Assembly (NCBI GenBank): GCA_947247005.1
Contig: OX365959.1
Coordinates: forward strand, 41,137,097-41,201,096
Length of the DNA stretch: 64,000 bases
Reading direction: 5' to 3'
From: Spisula solida
Lineage: Eukaryota; Mollusca; Bivalvia; Venerida; Mactridae
Shown: positions 1-11,500 of the stretch, one piece after another
How the letters are laid out: every line of letters starts with the position of its first letter
How positions within the stretch are numbered: position 1 is the first letter of the stretch
Position numbers and translations under genes: made by a program
Notes under the pieces: generated by a model
Seen by the model: only the letters and a program-made list of their open reading frames with translations
What the model was told of the DNA's origin: nothing
Database searches by the model: none

Positions 1-1
1 G

Positions 2-97
2 CGCTACGTAGCGCTCGCCCATGATAACGGTCTCCATCACGATATGAAGTATGTTAAATCTATTGCAAAAAAGTTAGAAGAATGTGTCAAAACTTAA
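2..97 (+). CDS. Possible 3' end of a coding exon, product unknown
   Basis: From base 2 the frame is open for 31 codons to a TAA at 95-97. It would encode a Lys/Glu-rich, helix-like C terminus ending in EECVKT, and the composition looks more like protein than the surrounding AT-rich DNA. The window begins inside it, so neither start nor splice acceptor can be seen. I do not recognise the family. An open frame of 96 bases is short enough to be chance, so this is a weak call. Confidence 0.28.
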   Translation, partial: RYVALAHDNGLHHDMKYVKSIAKKLEECVKT

Positions 98-888
98 TTC
101 TGATTAAAACACTTTTTCAATATAATTGTTCATCGCAAATATGACACACAAGATGTTTGAACTTCAAACTGAAATGAATATGATCCGTACAATGATTGAA
201 GGAGACTCTACATTAAAGGTGTAGCAAAAATAATAATAGTATACATTGTATTTGAACACAAAAGTACCGCACTTGAGATGACCTTTAAAACACTATAATA
301 TGCTTTAAACCAATGTTTATTTTGAAACATTAGGCGTTTTTGCCCATCAGTTTACATGCATATAACAACAATATTATAATATATGTTCCGTTACAACAAT
401 GATATTAATAATATACATCATCATCATGTTATATGTCAATGCTTCTTAAATTCATTAGGACATTTTGACTATGTAGTTCAGCCTTTTTTTTACAGCTCAA
501 ACGAGGTCATACAGCTTTTTTTATAGATGCAACTATGTCTATTGACAGCTGGGATTTGGACTTTCGATATTTTGAACAGCTAAAACTAGGACTTTAATTA
601 GTTAAGTTAATTTCTCGTTCAGTTGGGCAGTGTGCCATGTAATTGCGGTCTGTGTTGTTTTTATGTTGTCTGTAACTGGCTGTTAAGCTGATCACTGCCT
701 TCCCTGTCCGATTTTTGTACTATATTTTTATTATATTGAAGTTGTATTAAATAGATTTATGAGTAATGAAGATGACATTGGATTATCGTCTTTGCCATTG
801 TATACTAGTAATAAGTATATGTAATTATTGAATCTGAGTGCCACACTCAGCACTCAGACTGAGAAATTACAATTATAGCTTACAAATA
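98..888. other. AT-rich non-coding stretch
   Basis: No credible exon, RNA or element end is visible. The sequence has short A/T runs and simple AT-rich text only. Confidence 0.5.
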
Positions 889-1401
889 CAGGGTGTTAAA
901 AAAGTTCGTTCTCAGAATGTAAATACATCATTAGAACATTAGTATGAACTATGGAAAATGTAAGGTTTCCTGTTTTATTTACATATAAGCGCATGAGTCC
1001 CGAATCGGGCAGCATCAGCAAAACAATTTATTCAATTCATAGATAATGTTGACACGTGACAAAATGGAAACGACTTTACATAATATTTACATGGTTTCAA
1101 AACATATATGTAGCAAGCAACAGTAGAAAAAAGAAACATCATTTATATCATCAGATTCATAAGAGTATATAGAGAGTAAGCAGCGTCAGCGGGTGAAAGA
1201 TGAGTTTATAGAAGGTGGAATGAATTAACAGAGAGTGAATAGTGATATATCCGCGATATATTGTATATCTCTTCGTAGTTTGACCGTTTTTTAAATTACC
1301 CTGAGAAGCTGGAATTTAACCTGTAAATTTGACATTCTTCTTAAGTCAGAAGGATGACTATTGAAACTTGAACAATGAGAACGAACTTTTTTAACACCCT
1401 G
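889..1401. mobile_element. Tc1/mariner-type MITE, 513 bp
   Basis: The ends are perfect 26-bp terminal inverted repeats: 889-914 begins CAGGGTGTTAAAAAAG and 1376-1401 is its reverse complement. A TA dinucleotide flanks both sides (887-888 and 1402-1403), the usual Tc1/mariner target duplication. No transposase frame lies inside, so it is non-autonomous. Its termini resemble those of the larger element at 40943-41936 (shared GGGTGT, AAAGTTCGTTC). Confidence 0.85.
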
Positions 1402-1492
1402 TACATTACATTACACTAGGAAATAATCCAAAGGTAATATTTAGTACCAAATTAACATTATCACGACTTCTGACACTCACAACACAGTTGAT

Positions 1493-1610
1493 ATGAACCT
1501 CAAAAGAGTGCATTTCATTATTTTAGTGTTGAGTGCTGAATGTATTGGTTGTAATTTCCGGCCCAGATCTTCGCAGAAAAGTATATCAGAACAAGCAAAC
1601 AACAATGTCG
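1493..1610 (+). CDS. Candidate signal-peptide first exon
   Basis: An ATG opens a frame beginning MNLKRVHFIILVLSAECIGC, a good secretory signal shape (basic residues, hydrophobic core, small residues at a cleavage site). If the GT at 1611 is a donor, the exon would end in phase 1, the same phase used by the C1q, PAN-like, CCP and FReD exons here. The donor (G|GTGTAC) is weak and no downstream exon can be joined with confidence. It could be an orphan first exon or chance. Confidence 0.25.
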
Positions 1611-2679
1611 GTGTACGCGTATATGTTTCTATTAATTTCCTTTTCATTAAGTTGCAAATTACTTTTAAACGATCGGTTTCGCTATCATTAATTTGCTAAT
1701 GCAACAAGTTAAAATTGTGAATTCTACAAGAAATTTGATAATACTATAGAGTCGGTGAGGCAATATTCAATTTCTCTGTGACGTAGATGTACTAATTGCT
1801 CGTCAGATAGATTTCCGGAATTGCATTTATACATTTGTATGATGTGTACGCCATTTGCGGTACAACTACCTTGGCGTCCGTTTGTGACATCAGCGCATAC
1901 GAGCAATGACCTAAGTTAATTGAAGTTAATCACGAAATGTTCTTGTAAAACAAATCAAGCGCATTTGAAAATATTCGATTGTATAATTATACATTTTAAT
2001 ACTCTCGATCGAATGTACTCTCCTTCCTTTGAATATATTCAGACACACACTCAATCACATTTGTATTTATTCCCTCTTCAGTTGAAATCAATGACGTAAA
2101 TTGCCATAACATGATGCAACTAATAGTTGCAACCGTTAAGTTACTAATAGAGTGACGCAGTGGTCGAGCCCACTATTTTGGTGCAATGCCAATTATGAAG
2201 AATTATCCAGACTTCTATAATGGCAATGCTAAATTACAATGCCTTACCTGTTCATACAATGGTTGTAATCTTCTGTGTACACATATTATGAAACGTGACT
2301 CTAACGTTACCCTAACTAGACAGTAGGTCGATATATGAATTCAAACACTAGGCAACGTTACCATAGCTAATAATATATTTAATTTTCTTTTAACTTGACA
2401 TATATTTTATTGACATAAAATTGCATAAATGACATTTAATCAAATAACTAATTAAATACTAGTATAGAAGAAGCAGAAAAAAACATGTGACCATGCGTTT
2501 GGTTATTAATTAGATTTTCAAAAGTGTGTGAAATAATTAAATGTCCGTAAATATCGTTCTAAAAATATACCCTTGAGATGTTACTCGTGCAAAAGTGCCC
2601 GATCGTCAAATTTAAATGGCTTGGTTTTTCTGAACAGGAAATGTAGTCAAAGGGCATAATGCATGCTTTCTAATAAATA
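1611..2679. other. No feature recognised
   Basis: AT-rich sequence without a convincing exon or complete element. The short frames on both strands lack domain signals. Confidence 0.45.
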
Positions 2680-2914
2680 CCGACTCATCGATAGCCTAAT
2701 GGTTGAGCGTTCGATCCCTCACCGCGTCATACCAAAGACGAAATAGAAATTCCCTTGCTAGGTGCTCAGCATAAAAGGAAAACTGGCTTCTCTTCTCTCA
2801 TATCCTCGTGGCGATGGATAACATCAGGAATGGGGTGTCGAGAGTGATTAATATAAGTTGGAAAGACTTGTTTCACAATCGACCTTAAATACATTAAATA
2901 AACAAATAAATATC
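2680..2914 (+). mobile_element. tRNA-derived SINE with shortened head
   Basis: The head has an A-box-like segment (TAGCCTAATGGTTGAGCG) followed almost at once by a B-box-like GTTCGATCCC, so the tRNA-related part looks internally deleted. The body runs to an A/T-rich tail of AAATAAACAAATAAA type. The 3' end motif (TTGTTTCACAATC) recurs at 40377-40430, which shows a family. It is not a functional tRNA. Confidence 0.65.
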
Positions 2915-3654
2915 TAATGTTTTAACCGTGTATCAATCACAGTTGTGTAATATGTATAATTTTACTGTGCAAATTTGGTATTTAGAATGAACATAATTAT
3001 ACCAGGGAAGATGTCAGTTTTTTTATAAAATGAGACCAATGTCTTAGCATAATAGAATACTGTTCCTATAAAAACTAGGTGGACAAACTGGCATAAAACA
3101 CAATAAAACAAAACAAATAGAAATTACCATTTTCTATATATAAACTACCATTTTCAATATATAAACTTGGCAAAACATTCCCCAAGAAGAACAAATACGG
3201 ACTATATGATTAGGAAAACGTGAACAAACTTAATGAAATGTTTTCTTGTAAATTATTCCCAAATCTATCGTATTTATGCGAGTCTTTTGTTTTCATATCG
3301 ATCAATCTAGCGTGAGAGGGGTTCTTTTCTTGGTCGGTCTGAGAAAAAACGGTTCTTTTCCCTATATATTTTCTCAATAAATAACTTTAGAAAAACGTCA
3401 GGAATTGATTGGCAGTGGTGGATTTAATCTTTAACCGAGATATACCCCTCGTTCTCTTCCCAGACTCAGCTATCACACGGAGCAATATCTCCAGGGAGAG
3501 TTTTAAATGGTAATGAATTTCTTCATAGCAATCGGAAACAAATATTTAATGTCTAAATGTATTTGTATTTAGTGTATTCAGTCTAGTATTGAGTAAATGT
3601 CTTACAGCTACGGTTGTTTATATTCATGCACAGTCATATACTTCATTCTACACA
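2915..3654. other. No feature recognised
   Basis: AT-rich intergenic sequence. No exon or element termini were identified. Confidence 0.4.
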
Positions 3655-4171
3655 GTACTCATTGGGGGTGACTACTGAGTAAAATTTTGTCTATTGCAAT
3701 ACTATTGCTGAAAGTACTATTGCGATACTATTGTATTGCTGGAGACTATTGCGATACTATTGCAATAGTAATTATTGCCAAGATTTGAAAACCGGAGGTT
3801 AACTTGTAAATGCAAATTTGCACCGTGTAAGATATCATTTTGTTGTACAACGTACAAATCTACTTTTAGTGGAAATGATTTAAAATGAATTTGACAGAAA
3901 TAGATTCATAAAATAATGGAGACGTTGGTCTATTGTGGCTGTTCTGATGCTTGTAGTTATTTACAATTAGTTTTTTTAACGAAAATGGAAGTTGTTTTAA
4001 GTAATAATAAACTTTATTTATAAAAAGGAATCTATCGTAACTATCGATAGTTGAGCTAACTATCGGCTGTTGTAACTGGATCGAGACTTTTACTATCGAT
4101 CCATACTATCGGGTCACTCGGGATCGCAATGCATCGATATTTCGATGCATCGGCCCACCCCTGGTACTCAT
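3655..4171. mobile_element. hAT-type non-autonomous element with 8-bp TSD
   Basis: The octamer GTACTCAT occurs at 3655-3662 and 4164-4171 and brackets a 501-bp element (3663-4163). The right end read on the minus strand begins CAGGGGTGGGC, a typical hAT terminus; the left end (TGGGGGTG) matches it imperfectly. Inside are a short minisatellite of ACTATTGCGAT-type units (about 3688-3775) and palindromes such as AACTATCGATAGTT. There is no transposase frame. Confidence 0.8.
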
Positions 4172-4197
4172 CCCGATATATATTTACAATGTATCAC

Positions 4198-4760
4198 AAT
4201 CTCATTAGCATCAGACCCTTGTTAAGCTTAACTACTTTACGCTAGTATAGCTCTAGGTTATAAACCACTAAATGCATACACGGACCAAACTCAAATAGTC
4301 CTTACAGAAACTTCTGTTTGCCTTGAAATGGTGATATGCCTTGACAAAATTGAACTAGAATCATCTTATTGAGTTTAAAGGTACTGTATACATGTAGTTG
4401 AACGAATGAATGTATTTCATCTTGAATATTTTGAGATTTTGGCATATTTGACAAAGCGAAAGTAGAGTAGGGTAAAACCCACATTGGATCGGTCCGCGCG
4501 TCTGTAAAAATTTGTCTACCGCCTTTGACGAACAAAATCTTTCTTATATTAAACAGGACCCCCTGTTTTTTTTTGTCTTATTTTGTAGCTGCAACATACT
4601 GCTTTTCAATGATATAGGTCTGTCAACTGGCCATAGTCTTACATGATATTATCTGGAGCTGACAGTTGTCACTTTACATTGAGCTAAAGAACCATTTTAT
4701 TTAGTGGTTTGTGACCTCTAACAGTGTAAAGAAATAGAGCAACTGTTAGGGAGATTGGAT
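4198..4760. mobile_element. MITE inserted in an older MITE
   Basis: The inner element, 4262-4710, has terminal inverted repeats AAACCACTAAAT / ATTTAGTGGTTT and a second copy at 49220-49676. The outer flanks (ATCAGACCCTTGTTA on the left, CTCTAACAGTGTAAAGAAAT on the right) match the two ends of the small element at 27325-27495. The 449-bp element therefore sits within a relative of that one. Confidence 0.65.
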
Positions 4761-4999
4761 ATACCATTTCTCAATTGCGTCAGATAAAGAACTGAAAACC
4801 TATGTAATGCTCTGGTGGAACTCAGATGTCATATATCGGGATTAGTACCGTGTTCTACCTGCATCAGTCCCATCTCGGCCTTACGCTTTATTAGCACCAA
4901 GTATTTATCGTATGTAGATATAAACTTGCGTGTAATTATGTCGTGGTGATGGAAAACTTATTTTAAACTCTATTTTTGCTGATAACCACTAAATAATTT

Positions 5000-5612
5000 A
5001 GTTTGATAATTAGCCTGTTAGCAACACATGTAACTGTATCATTAATTAAAAGAAAACAAAAATATATTTTTTTTTATAAACTTTATAATATCTTAGAAAG
5101 TTTCATAACACGGAAAATTGACCACACAGTCACAGAGGTGCAGTTTGTTTTTAATAAACATTTCATTACTACTAGTGTTATTTTTAATATTATTGTCATA
5201 TTCAAAATCTAGAGAGCCTTGTCTTTAATTTGATATCAATATTTTAAAATCCGCCCATCAATAAGAAAATTTAACTCATAGGGCGTGAAATCACTTTCTT
5301 TGTCCTTGTTTAGAATAGCATTGTCAATTTTATTGAATGCACCTCAGTGATTGACTGGACACCGTGATATACATTTCATAGTATACCTTTTTATCTGGTT
5401 GATCAATTTCGATGGGATTCGGCATGGGGATAGTTCTAACGATGTTGTCTATAGATGTAATTACTTTATGAAGACATTGAAAGCTATTTCTTGTGTTTGA
5501 TACCATGAAAATCTAACCACTTTAGTACAAAAGCACCTTTCTAATTTTATAGATAATATTATGTTTTTACTCTTTTTCAATGATACAGTTACCTGTGGTT
5601 CGCAAATCACCG
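5000..5612. repeat. Dispersed repeat, copy 1
   Basis: This stretch matches 53330-53890 over most of its length, with shared blocks such as TTTAATTTGATATCAATATT, CATAGGGCGTGAA and ATGATACAGTTACCTGTGG. A weaker relative lies near 33800. No coding potential was seen and the element class is unknown. Confidence 0.6.
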
Positions 5613-5900
5613 TAATCAATCATGAACCTTTTGAGTATTGTTTATAAAATCCCGTTCTGACCTTTTATATATTAACGAATAAAGAGAAGGGAAACAATCC
5701 ATGTTTATATATGGAATTTCTGTCACCGAGAATAACGAAGCATTGAATGTTATGTTTAAGATAACTCTTGTATCTCTAGGTGTTTTATTACAATAAAACA
5801 ATAGTAGTTATCTCCCTTACTGTACATTACTTTACTGACATATTTCATAGTTATGTGTTTTTGAAAACTCGTAACGTTTTAAAAACCGTATATTAACCCT

Positions 5901-5992
5901 CAACCGGTGTGAGTGGGATTCAAACCTACGACCCCAACGACGACAGCGCCTAGCACTGAAGTGACAGCGACCATACCGACTGCGCCACCGAA
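5901..5992 (-). mobile_element. tRNA-derived SINE head, copy 1
   Basis: On the minus strand there is an A-box-like TGGCGCAGTCGGTATGG and a B-box-like GGTTTGAATCCC at tRNA-like spacing, with an insertion in the anticodon/variable region. This is the RNA polymerase III promoter architecture of tRNA-derived SINEs. The rest does not fold as a proper tRNA. Confidence 0.65.
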
Positions 5993-6584
5993 ACAACTCC
6001 AAAAATGTTTCTGAAATGACGCTGATATGGTCGCTGTCACTACAGTACATGGGGTATATGGCGGAAACTATTTTGTTTTATGAGTTTAAATGGGATTGCA
6101 AAACAAAAAAACGATAATAAATACCTGTAATAGCTGTCAGAAAGTCCTACTTACTTAAGAATAACAGGAAATGGTAAATCCCCTTAGCCGCTCCAATAAT
6201 TTTTGATATGTTGCAGTTTCTCGCCTCGGGTATGAGGCTTTCAATTTTCCGTCTATCAGCCTGAAATTGGCAAAAATGCAGGTAATTATAATTATTTTGT
6301 GTGCCGGTGATTTTTTGAGTATTTTTTATAAAATCCCGTTCTGACCTTTCATATATTAACGAATAAAGAGAAGGGAAACAATCCATGTTTATATATGGAA
6401 TTTCTGTCACCGAGAATAACGAAGCATTGAATGTTATGTTTAAGATAACTCTTGTATCTCTAGGTGTTTTATTACAATAAAACAATAGTAGTTATCTCCC
6501 TTACTGTACATTACTTTACTGACATATTTCATAGTTATGTGTTTTTGAAAACTCTTAACGTTTTAAAAACCGTATATTAACCCT

Positions 6585-6676
6585 CAACCGGTGTGAGTGG
6601 GATTCAAACCTACGACCCCAACGACGACAGCGCCTAGCACTGAAGTGACAGCGACCATACCGACTGCGCCACCGAA
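6585..6676 (-). mobile_element. tRNA-derived SINE head, copy 2
   Basis: Second copy of the tRNA-like head, carried by the second unit of the 684-bp tandem duplication. Both boxes are unchanged. Confidence 0.65.
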
Positions 6677-7166
6677 ACAACTCCAAAAATGTTTCTGAAA
6701 TGACGCTAATATGGTCGCTGTCACTACAGTACATGGGGTATATGGCGGAAACTATTTTGTTTTATGAGTTTAAATGGGATTGCAAAACAAAAAAAACGAT
6801 AATAAATACCTGTAATAGCTGTCAGAAAGTCCTACTTACTTAAGAATAACAGGAAATGGTAAATCCCCTTAGCCGCTCCAATAATTTTTGATGACAATAA
6901 ATGTGATATGTTGCAGTTTCTCGCCTCGGGTATGAGGCTTTCAATTTTCCGTCTATCAGCCTGAAATTGGCAAAAATGCAGGTAATTATAATTATTTTGT
7001 GTGCCGGTGATTTTTTTCCAGTAAATACATGAAAATACTGGTTGATTGAATTGATCAGCCTGGACTTTAAAAGCTTCGACATGCACATACCACGACATTC
7101 AAAAGCTGTGTCAATTTAGTGCTTCGTTCCCTATCAGACCTTCCATTATCTTTATACAAAAGACGT

Positions 7167-7665
7167 TAAAGGGACTGCCTCACATATTGGTGTATTGCAA
7201 AAACAAACAAAAAATAATCGTCAAATATTCGCATAATTTTGGTATAGTTGCCTGTATATCTCATAAACAATCACACTAACATCTAAAATAACCTGAGAAA
7301 CTTCGGCAGTTTGAAGTTATTCGGTATTTTACATGAAAAATTCTATAGGGTATTAATACCCTACATAATTAACACTACTATTACTTAAATTGCCTGCAAT
7401 TTGTTAGCATTTGACGAAAATGAATCGGAAAACAAACCAAATACCACACTGATGTTTACGCTGTAGTTTGTTGGTGTGATAGTTCGATCACGTGTGAATT
7501 ACATAATTCACAAAGCGTGTTGGAAGGAAATTTAGCGCTTTTTTCAAGAAAAAATACTCAATGCACCCAATCTTACATAAAGCTTTCTATTACCCCAATA
7601 CTTGGTTAGGTTGGAAAATCACGATATACAAACATTTTAGCCCAATCTGTGAGGCAGCACCTTTA
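7167..7665. mobile_element. MITE family CCTCACA, complete copy 1
   Basis: Element 7169-7663 is flanked by TA on both sides. Its terminal inverted repeat is about 22 bp and begins AAGGGACTGCCTCACA; the far end reads AAGGTGCTGCCTCACAG on the other strand. The interior has the palindromic block GGGTATTAATACCCTA. Related copies are at 25353-25675, 60137-60333 and 62922-63477. There is no transposase. Confidence 0.8.
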
Positions 7666-8400
7666 CAGATAAAACATGAAAGACTGGGTTATCTTATTCA
7701 ATCGAGATATTCGGATCTTTGATCTCTATCTGTTGTATATCATAGTTTAATTGATGGTGTGGTAGCAAAAGGCACATCCAATGCAGTATTACAGTTATTG
7801 TACACTTTTTCGCGTCATAACTATGAGTCAAATGGTGTGATTACTGCAATACTGCATCGGGTGTCCCTTTGGACCACTGTACCTTCAATTAAGTTGACCT
7901 AGTGACCTAGTTTTTGACCAATTAAAACAAAATTGTGAAAGGGAATCACATTTAGTACCTGGATGGTCATTGTGACCACGTTTCATTAAGACTAGACCAT
8001 TGTGTATAATACATTGTATATACATATAAATGTATATCCATTGTTTAAACTGTTTCTAATCTCTACAACATAATGTCATTGATTCAATTCAATCCCGAGC
8101 TTTTTGTATTTCACAGCGGCAATCGACGTTTCAGAGCATAGATGTGGTGTTCAAATCATCGAAAGGTTTGAATAAATATAACTAATATAATGAATTTGCA
8201 AAGGTTTAACCATTTAAGAATACTAAACTAAGTGCAAATAATGGCGACGTTCTATTGCTCCGGAGACATGTTACTTTTGCCAATAATGATCACACGGACG
8301 TTACTGACGATTCTGTGAGTAAAATTGTATTCTAGGTAAAACAGAGTTGCCTTGAAACAAGTTGTTCAAATGAAAAAAGAAAACATGAAGACTGTTGATT
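7666..8400. other. Repeat-derived flank of the C1q gene 3' end
   Basis: No exon is recognised here. Short blocks such as GTTGACCTAGTGACCTAGTT near 7895 are remnants of the GTGACC repeat family found elsewhere in the window. Confidence 0.4.
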
Positions 8401-8403
8401 TTT

Positions 8404-8409
8404 TTTATT
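8404..8409 (-). promoter_or_regulatory. Possible polyadenylation signal of the C1q gene
   Basis: On the minus strand AATAAA begins 4 bases after the TAG stop codon (8413-8415) and is followed by A-rich sequence. If used, the 3' UTR would be only a few tens of bases. It could be coincidental in AT-rich DNA. Confidence 0.3.
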
Positions 8410-8412
8410 CTG

Positions 8413-8595
8413 CTATACATTATACAGAAGTACACCTGTGAACGATGTCGACCTTTCATTACTGGTACCAAACACATCCGGGTATGAACTATAGTGAACG
8501 GTCCACACATCGTCACCTTGCTTACATAGAATTACTGCTGTATTACCTCCCTGACTGTCATAGTCTTGGATTCTACTCTCAGCTACTGCATCAAG
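8413..8595 (-). CDS. C1q gene exon 4: C-terminal C1q segment and stop
   Basis: 183 bases in phase 0 after acceptor TTCATTCAG. It encodes LDAVAESRIQDYDSQGGNTA, then the GDDVW strand, and ends FTGVLLYNV with TAG. It joins cleanly to exon 3 (NGQKQ|LDAV), a common arrangement in bivalve C1q proteins. The exon is 10.1 kb from exon 3 because of repeats and an LTR element in the intron. Confidence 0.86.
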   Translation of the reverse strand, partial: LDAVAESRIQDYDSQGGNTAVILCKQGDDVWTVHYSSYPDVFGTSNERSTSFTGVLLYNV

Positions 8596-11500
8596 CTGAA
8601 TGAAATACACAGCTATTATTAAAGGGAGGTTAACAAAACACGGAAATCTCGGAACTCACGGAATACGGAAATCTATTAAAATTAATAACAAACCACGGAA
8701 CTTTCACGGAAATTTAATCAAAATCACGGATATCCGTATTAAATATCTAACAAACCACGGAACTTTCACGGAGATTAATATCAAAACACGGAACTTTCTC
8801 GGAGAATCATGCTAAATCACGGAACTTTCACGGATTTATTCACGGAATATCCTCGAAATCACGGATCATTCACGGATATATTCACGGAATATCCTCGAAA
8901 TCACGGAACATTCACGGAAATGTTCGAAGTACGAAGAAATCGAACGTTTTATAAGCAGAAGTTTTACAGTTGATTTTGTATCTATGATATTTTTTCGGCC
9001 TTTGCTGAGAGGAATTCGTTTTTGTGAAACATAGTCTTAGACTTAAGAGAGCTTTCTAGAGAACGAATCTGCGCATGCTTTTGGTTGCAGCAAACGTACG
9101 CCAATAGCATACATAGTAGCGTTTGGTTGTACCAAAACGCTCCATGGCGTTCGGTAGCAAAGTGCAAAGATATGGATCGAGCCCGTTGTAGAACCAGAGC
9201 GCTACCAAACTGTATCGCTTTCGAACGCTTGGCTACATCTATGCAACGTTACACTACCAGCAAGCAGAGCTCGCCTATAGCATCGAGCGCTGGATAGCGA
9301 TTTGTTTAAGGTAATCCATCCATCATTGGCAAAATTTAGATTCCCAATGAAACTAACTTTTTCATTAAGGGTATCACATGGCTTGTCTAAATATAATTTT
9401 TTAAAAACTTTTACCAAGCCGTTTTGGAGAAATTCCATTTTAACTATGGTAACCATCCATATCAAAATAGAGCAAATTTCAGAAAAGGTCCTAACAGTAT
9501 TTTTCTATTTTTTGTGTCAATAAAATCAATAAATTGTGCAAAGTTTTATGTTTTTACACAGCCAATGGAATGTGTTTGTAAATGATACGTAACAGAAATT
9601 TGTAAATTACTTCATATTTTTTTCTTTCACCTCTATCTTTCAATTTCAGTGTTTTGAATGAGTAGATTTATCAAAATATTTAAATTTCCCTTTCAAAGAA
9701 TGGTATAAAATCATCTTATAAAATGATTGGCATGCTACAATAGTAACATACAAATTTTAAGTAATCAATATTGTATAAGAAAATAACAAAATAAAAAAAG
9801 TTTACCACAGATTTATTTCAGAAAATGTACTTTTCTTTGCATACTCTTATTTCTGTACTCGCTGGAGAATGAGTTCTCATTTACTAAAAACACAGAAACT
9901 TTTTCATTATTGACTGAAAACATGTCATGTGTGTATTCATTTTGTTAGTTAGATCATTTGCTACAAGTTGATGTATGTTCTGACATAAAATTCAGGAATT
10001 TTTTTTTAGTCCCCTATCGGTTTTCAACCAGAGGGGACATAGGTTTACCCTTCGTCCGTTCCTCAAAAGTCAGGATCCTGACATAGCTCAAACAGTTTTC
10101 AAACTAGGTTTATGAAACTTGGTATGTGGATAGGGGGCAATAAGGGAATTATGCACGTCCAAAAATATTTTGAATCTAACAAAAATTGTGGTTGCTATGG
10201 AGACAAAAATAATGAAAAAATGTAAAAATCTGGATCCTGCCATAACAGTTTCTAAGTTAGGATTACAAAACTTGGTATGTGGGTAGGTGCCAATAAGGAG
10301 ATTATACACATCTAAATATGTTTTGATTATAACAAAAAGTGTGGTTGCTATGGAAACGGAAATAGAAAAAAATCTATAAAATCTGGAATCCTGGCATAAC
10401 TAAAACAGTTTCCAAGCTAGACCTATGAAACTTGGTATACAGAAAGGAGTTTAAAAGGAGATTGTGTAAACTTGAATATTTGTATTATTCTGATTGAAAC
10501 TGTGGTTGCTATGGATACAGAAATAGTTAAATTCCTTCCCTTTGGCTGGACCATTGTATAACCCCAAAAATAAGAAAACGCATTAAAACATCCATTGGCT
10601 TATAGCTAATGATCTAACTAAGAAAATGAATATACACACGTCATGTTTTCATTCAAAAGCAAATATGTTTTAGACATTAGTGAACTGACAGCCATCCATT
10701 TGTCACAATCAACACAGCATTAGCCACATGCCTTAAAAGACAACTTAGCTTTATCGATTATTTAACACAGTGGCCTAGTTTTTAACCCCAGATGACCCTG
10801 AGTTGATCATCGTGACCAAAGTCACAAAGTTTCATAAAGATTAGACTAAAATTGTGGCCTCTAGTGACTACTCAATGTGTACATGTATGCATGATTGGAT
10901 CTATAGTGACCTAGTTTTTTTTTATCCCAGATGACCCAATGTAGAACTTGACATAGACTTTGTTTAGGGATCATTGTCATCAAGTTTCATGAAGATTAAA
11001 CCAAACTGGAGACCTTTAGAGACTGCACAAGGTTTATGTATGATTTGACATAATGATATTGACCTATGTTTTGACCACTTATGACCCAATATAGAACTTG
11101 AGCCAGATTTTGTTGAGATGATCAGTCATAAAAATTGGACCAAAATAGTGAACTCCTGTGACTTCACAAGATTCATGTATGATTTGACCAAGTAACACCT
11201 TTTTAACCCCAAATGACCCAATATAAAATAAATATTTGTTGCGATGGTCGTTGTGTCTATGTTTCATAAAGATTATAGTAAAATTGTGATTTCTACTGCC
11301 TATGCAAGCAAAAAGGGTGGGAATGACGGACATCGAGTGATCACAAAAGCTCACCTTGTGACTATATGACAGGTGTGCTAAACTCAATATACCCAAGCAT
11401 ACTTTACAAGTATAATCATACCCTTATAAAGTTTATATGTCCTGTCTCATACTTATAAATGTTCAAGTTGTATATCTATGGAGTAATGGGTGAAAATTAA

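Larger units (their letters stand above)
5629..7014. repeat. 684-bp tandem duplication
   Basis: Unit 1 (about 5629-6312) and unit 2 (about 6313-7014) are nearly identical at an offset of 684 bases. Unit 2 carries a small extra insertion near 6892-6906 and slightly different A-run lengths. Each unit contains a minus-strand tRNA-like SINE head. The open frames across these units are duplicated copies of the same repeat and are not evidence of a gene. Confidence 0.85.

Noticed and set aside
5901..5992. A genuine tRNA gene on the minus strand
   Set aside because: Boxes are present but the anticodon region is expanded and no cloverleaf forms.
5616..7098. Repeated minus-strand frames (61-112 aa) sharing the same protein text
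   Set aside because: They are copies of the same 684-bp tandem duplication and run through a SINE head; no domain or splice evidence.
8600..8815. Plus-strand frame rich in N/H/G/T repeats
   Set aside because: Translation of the CACGGAA minisatellite; it lies antisense in the C1q intron.
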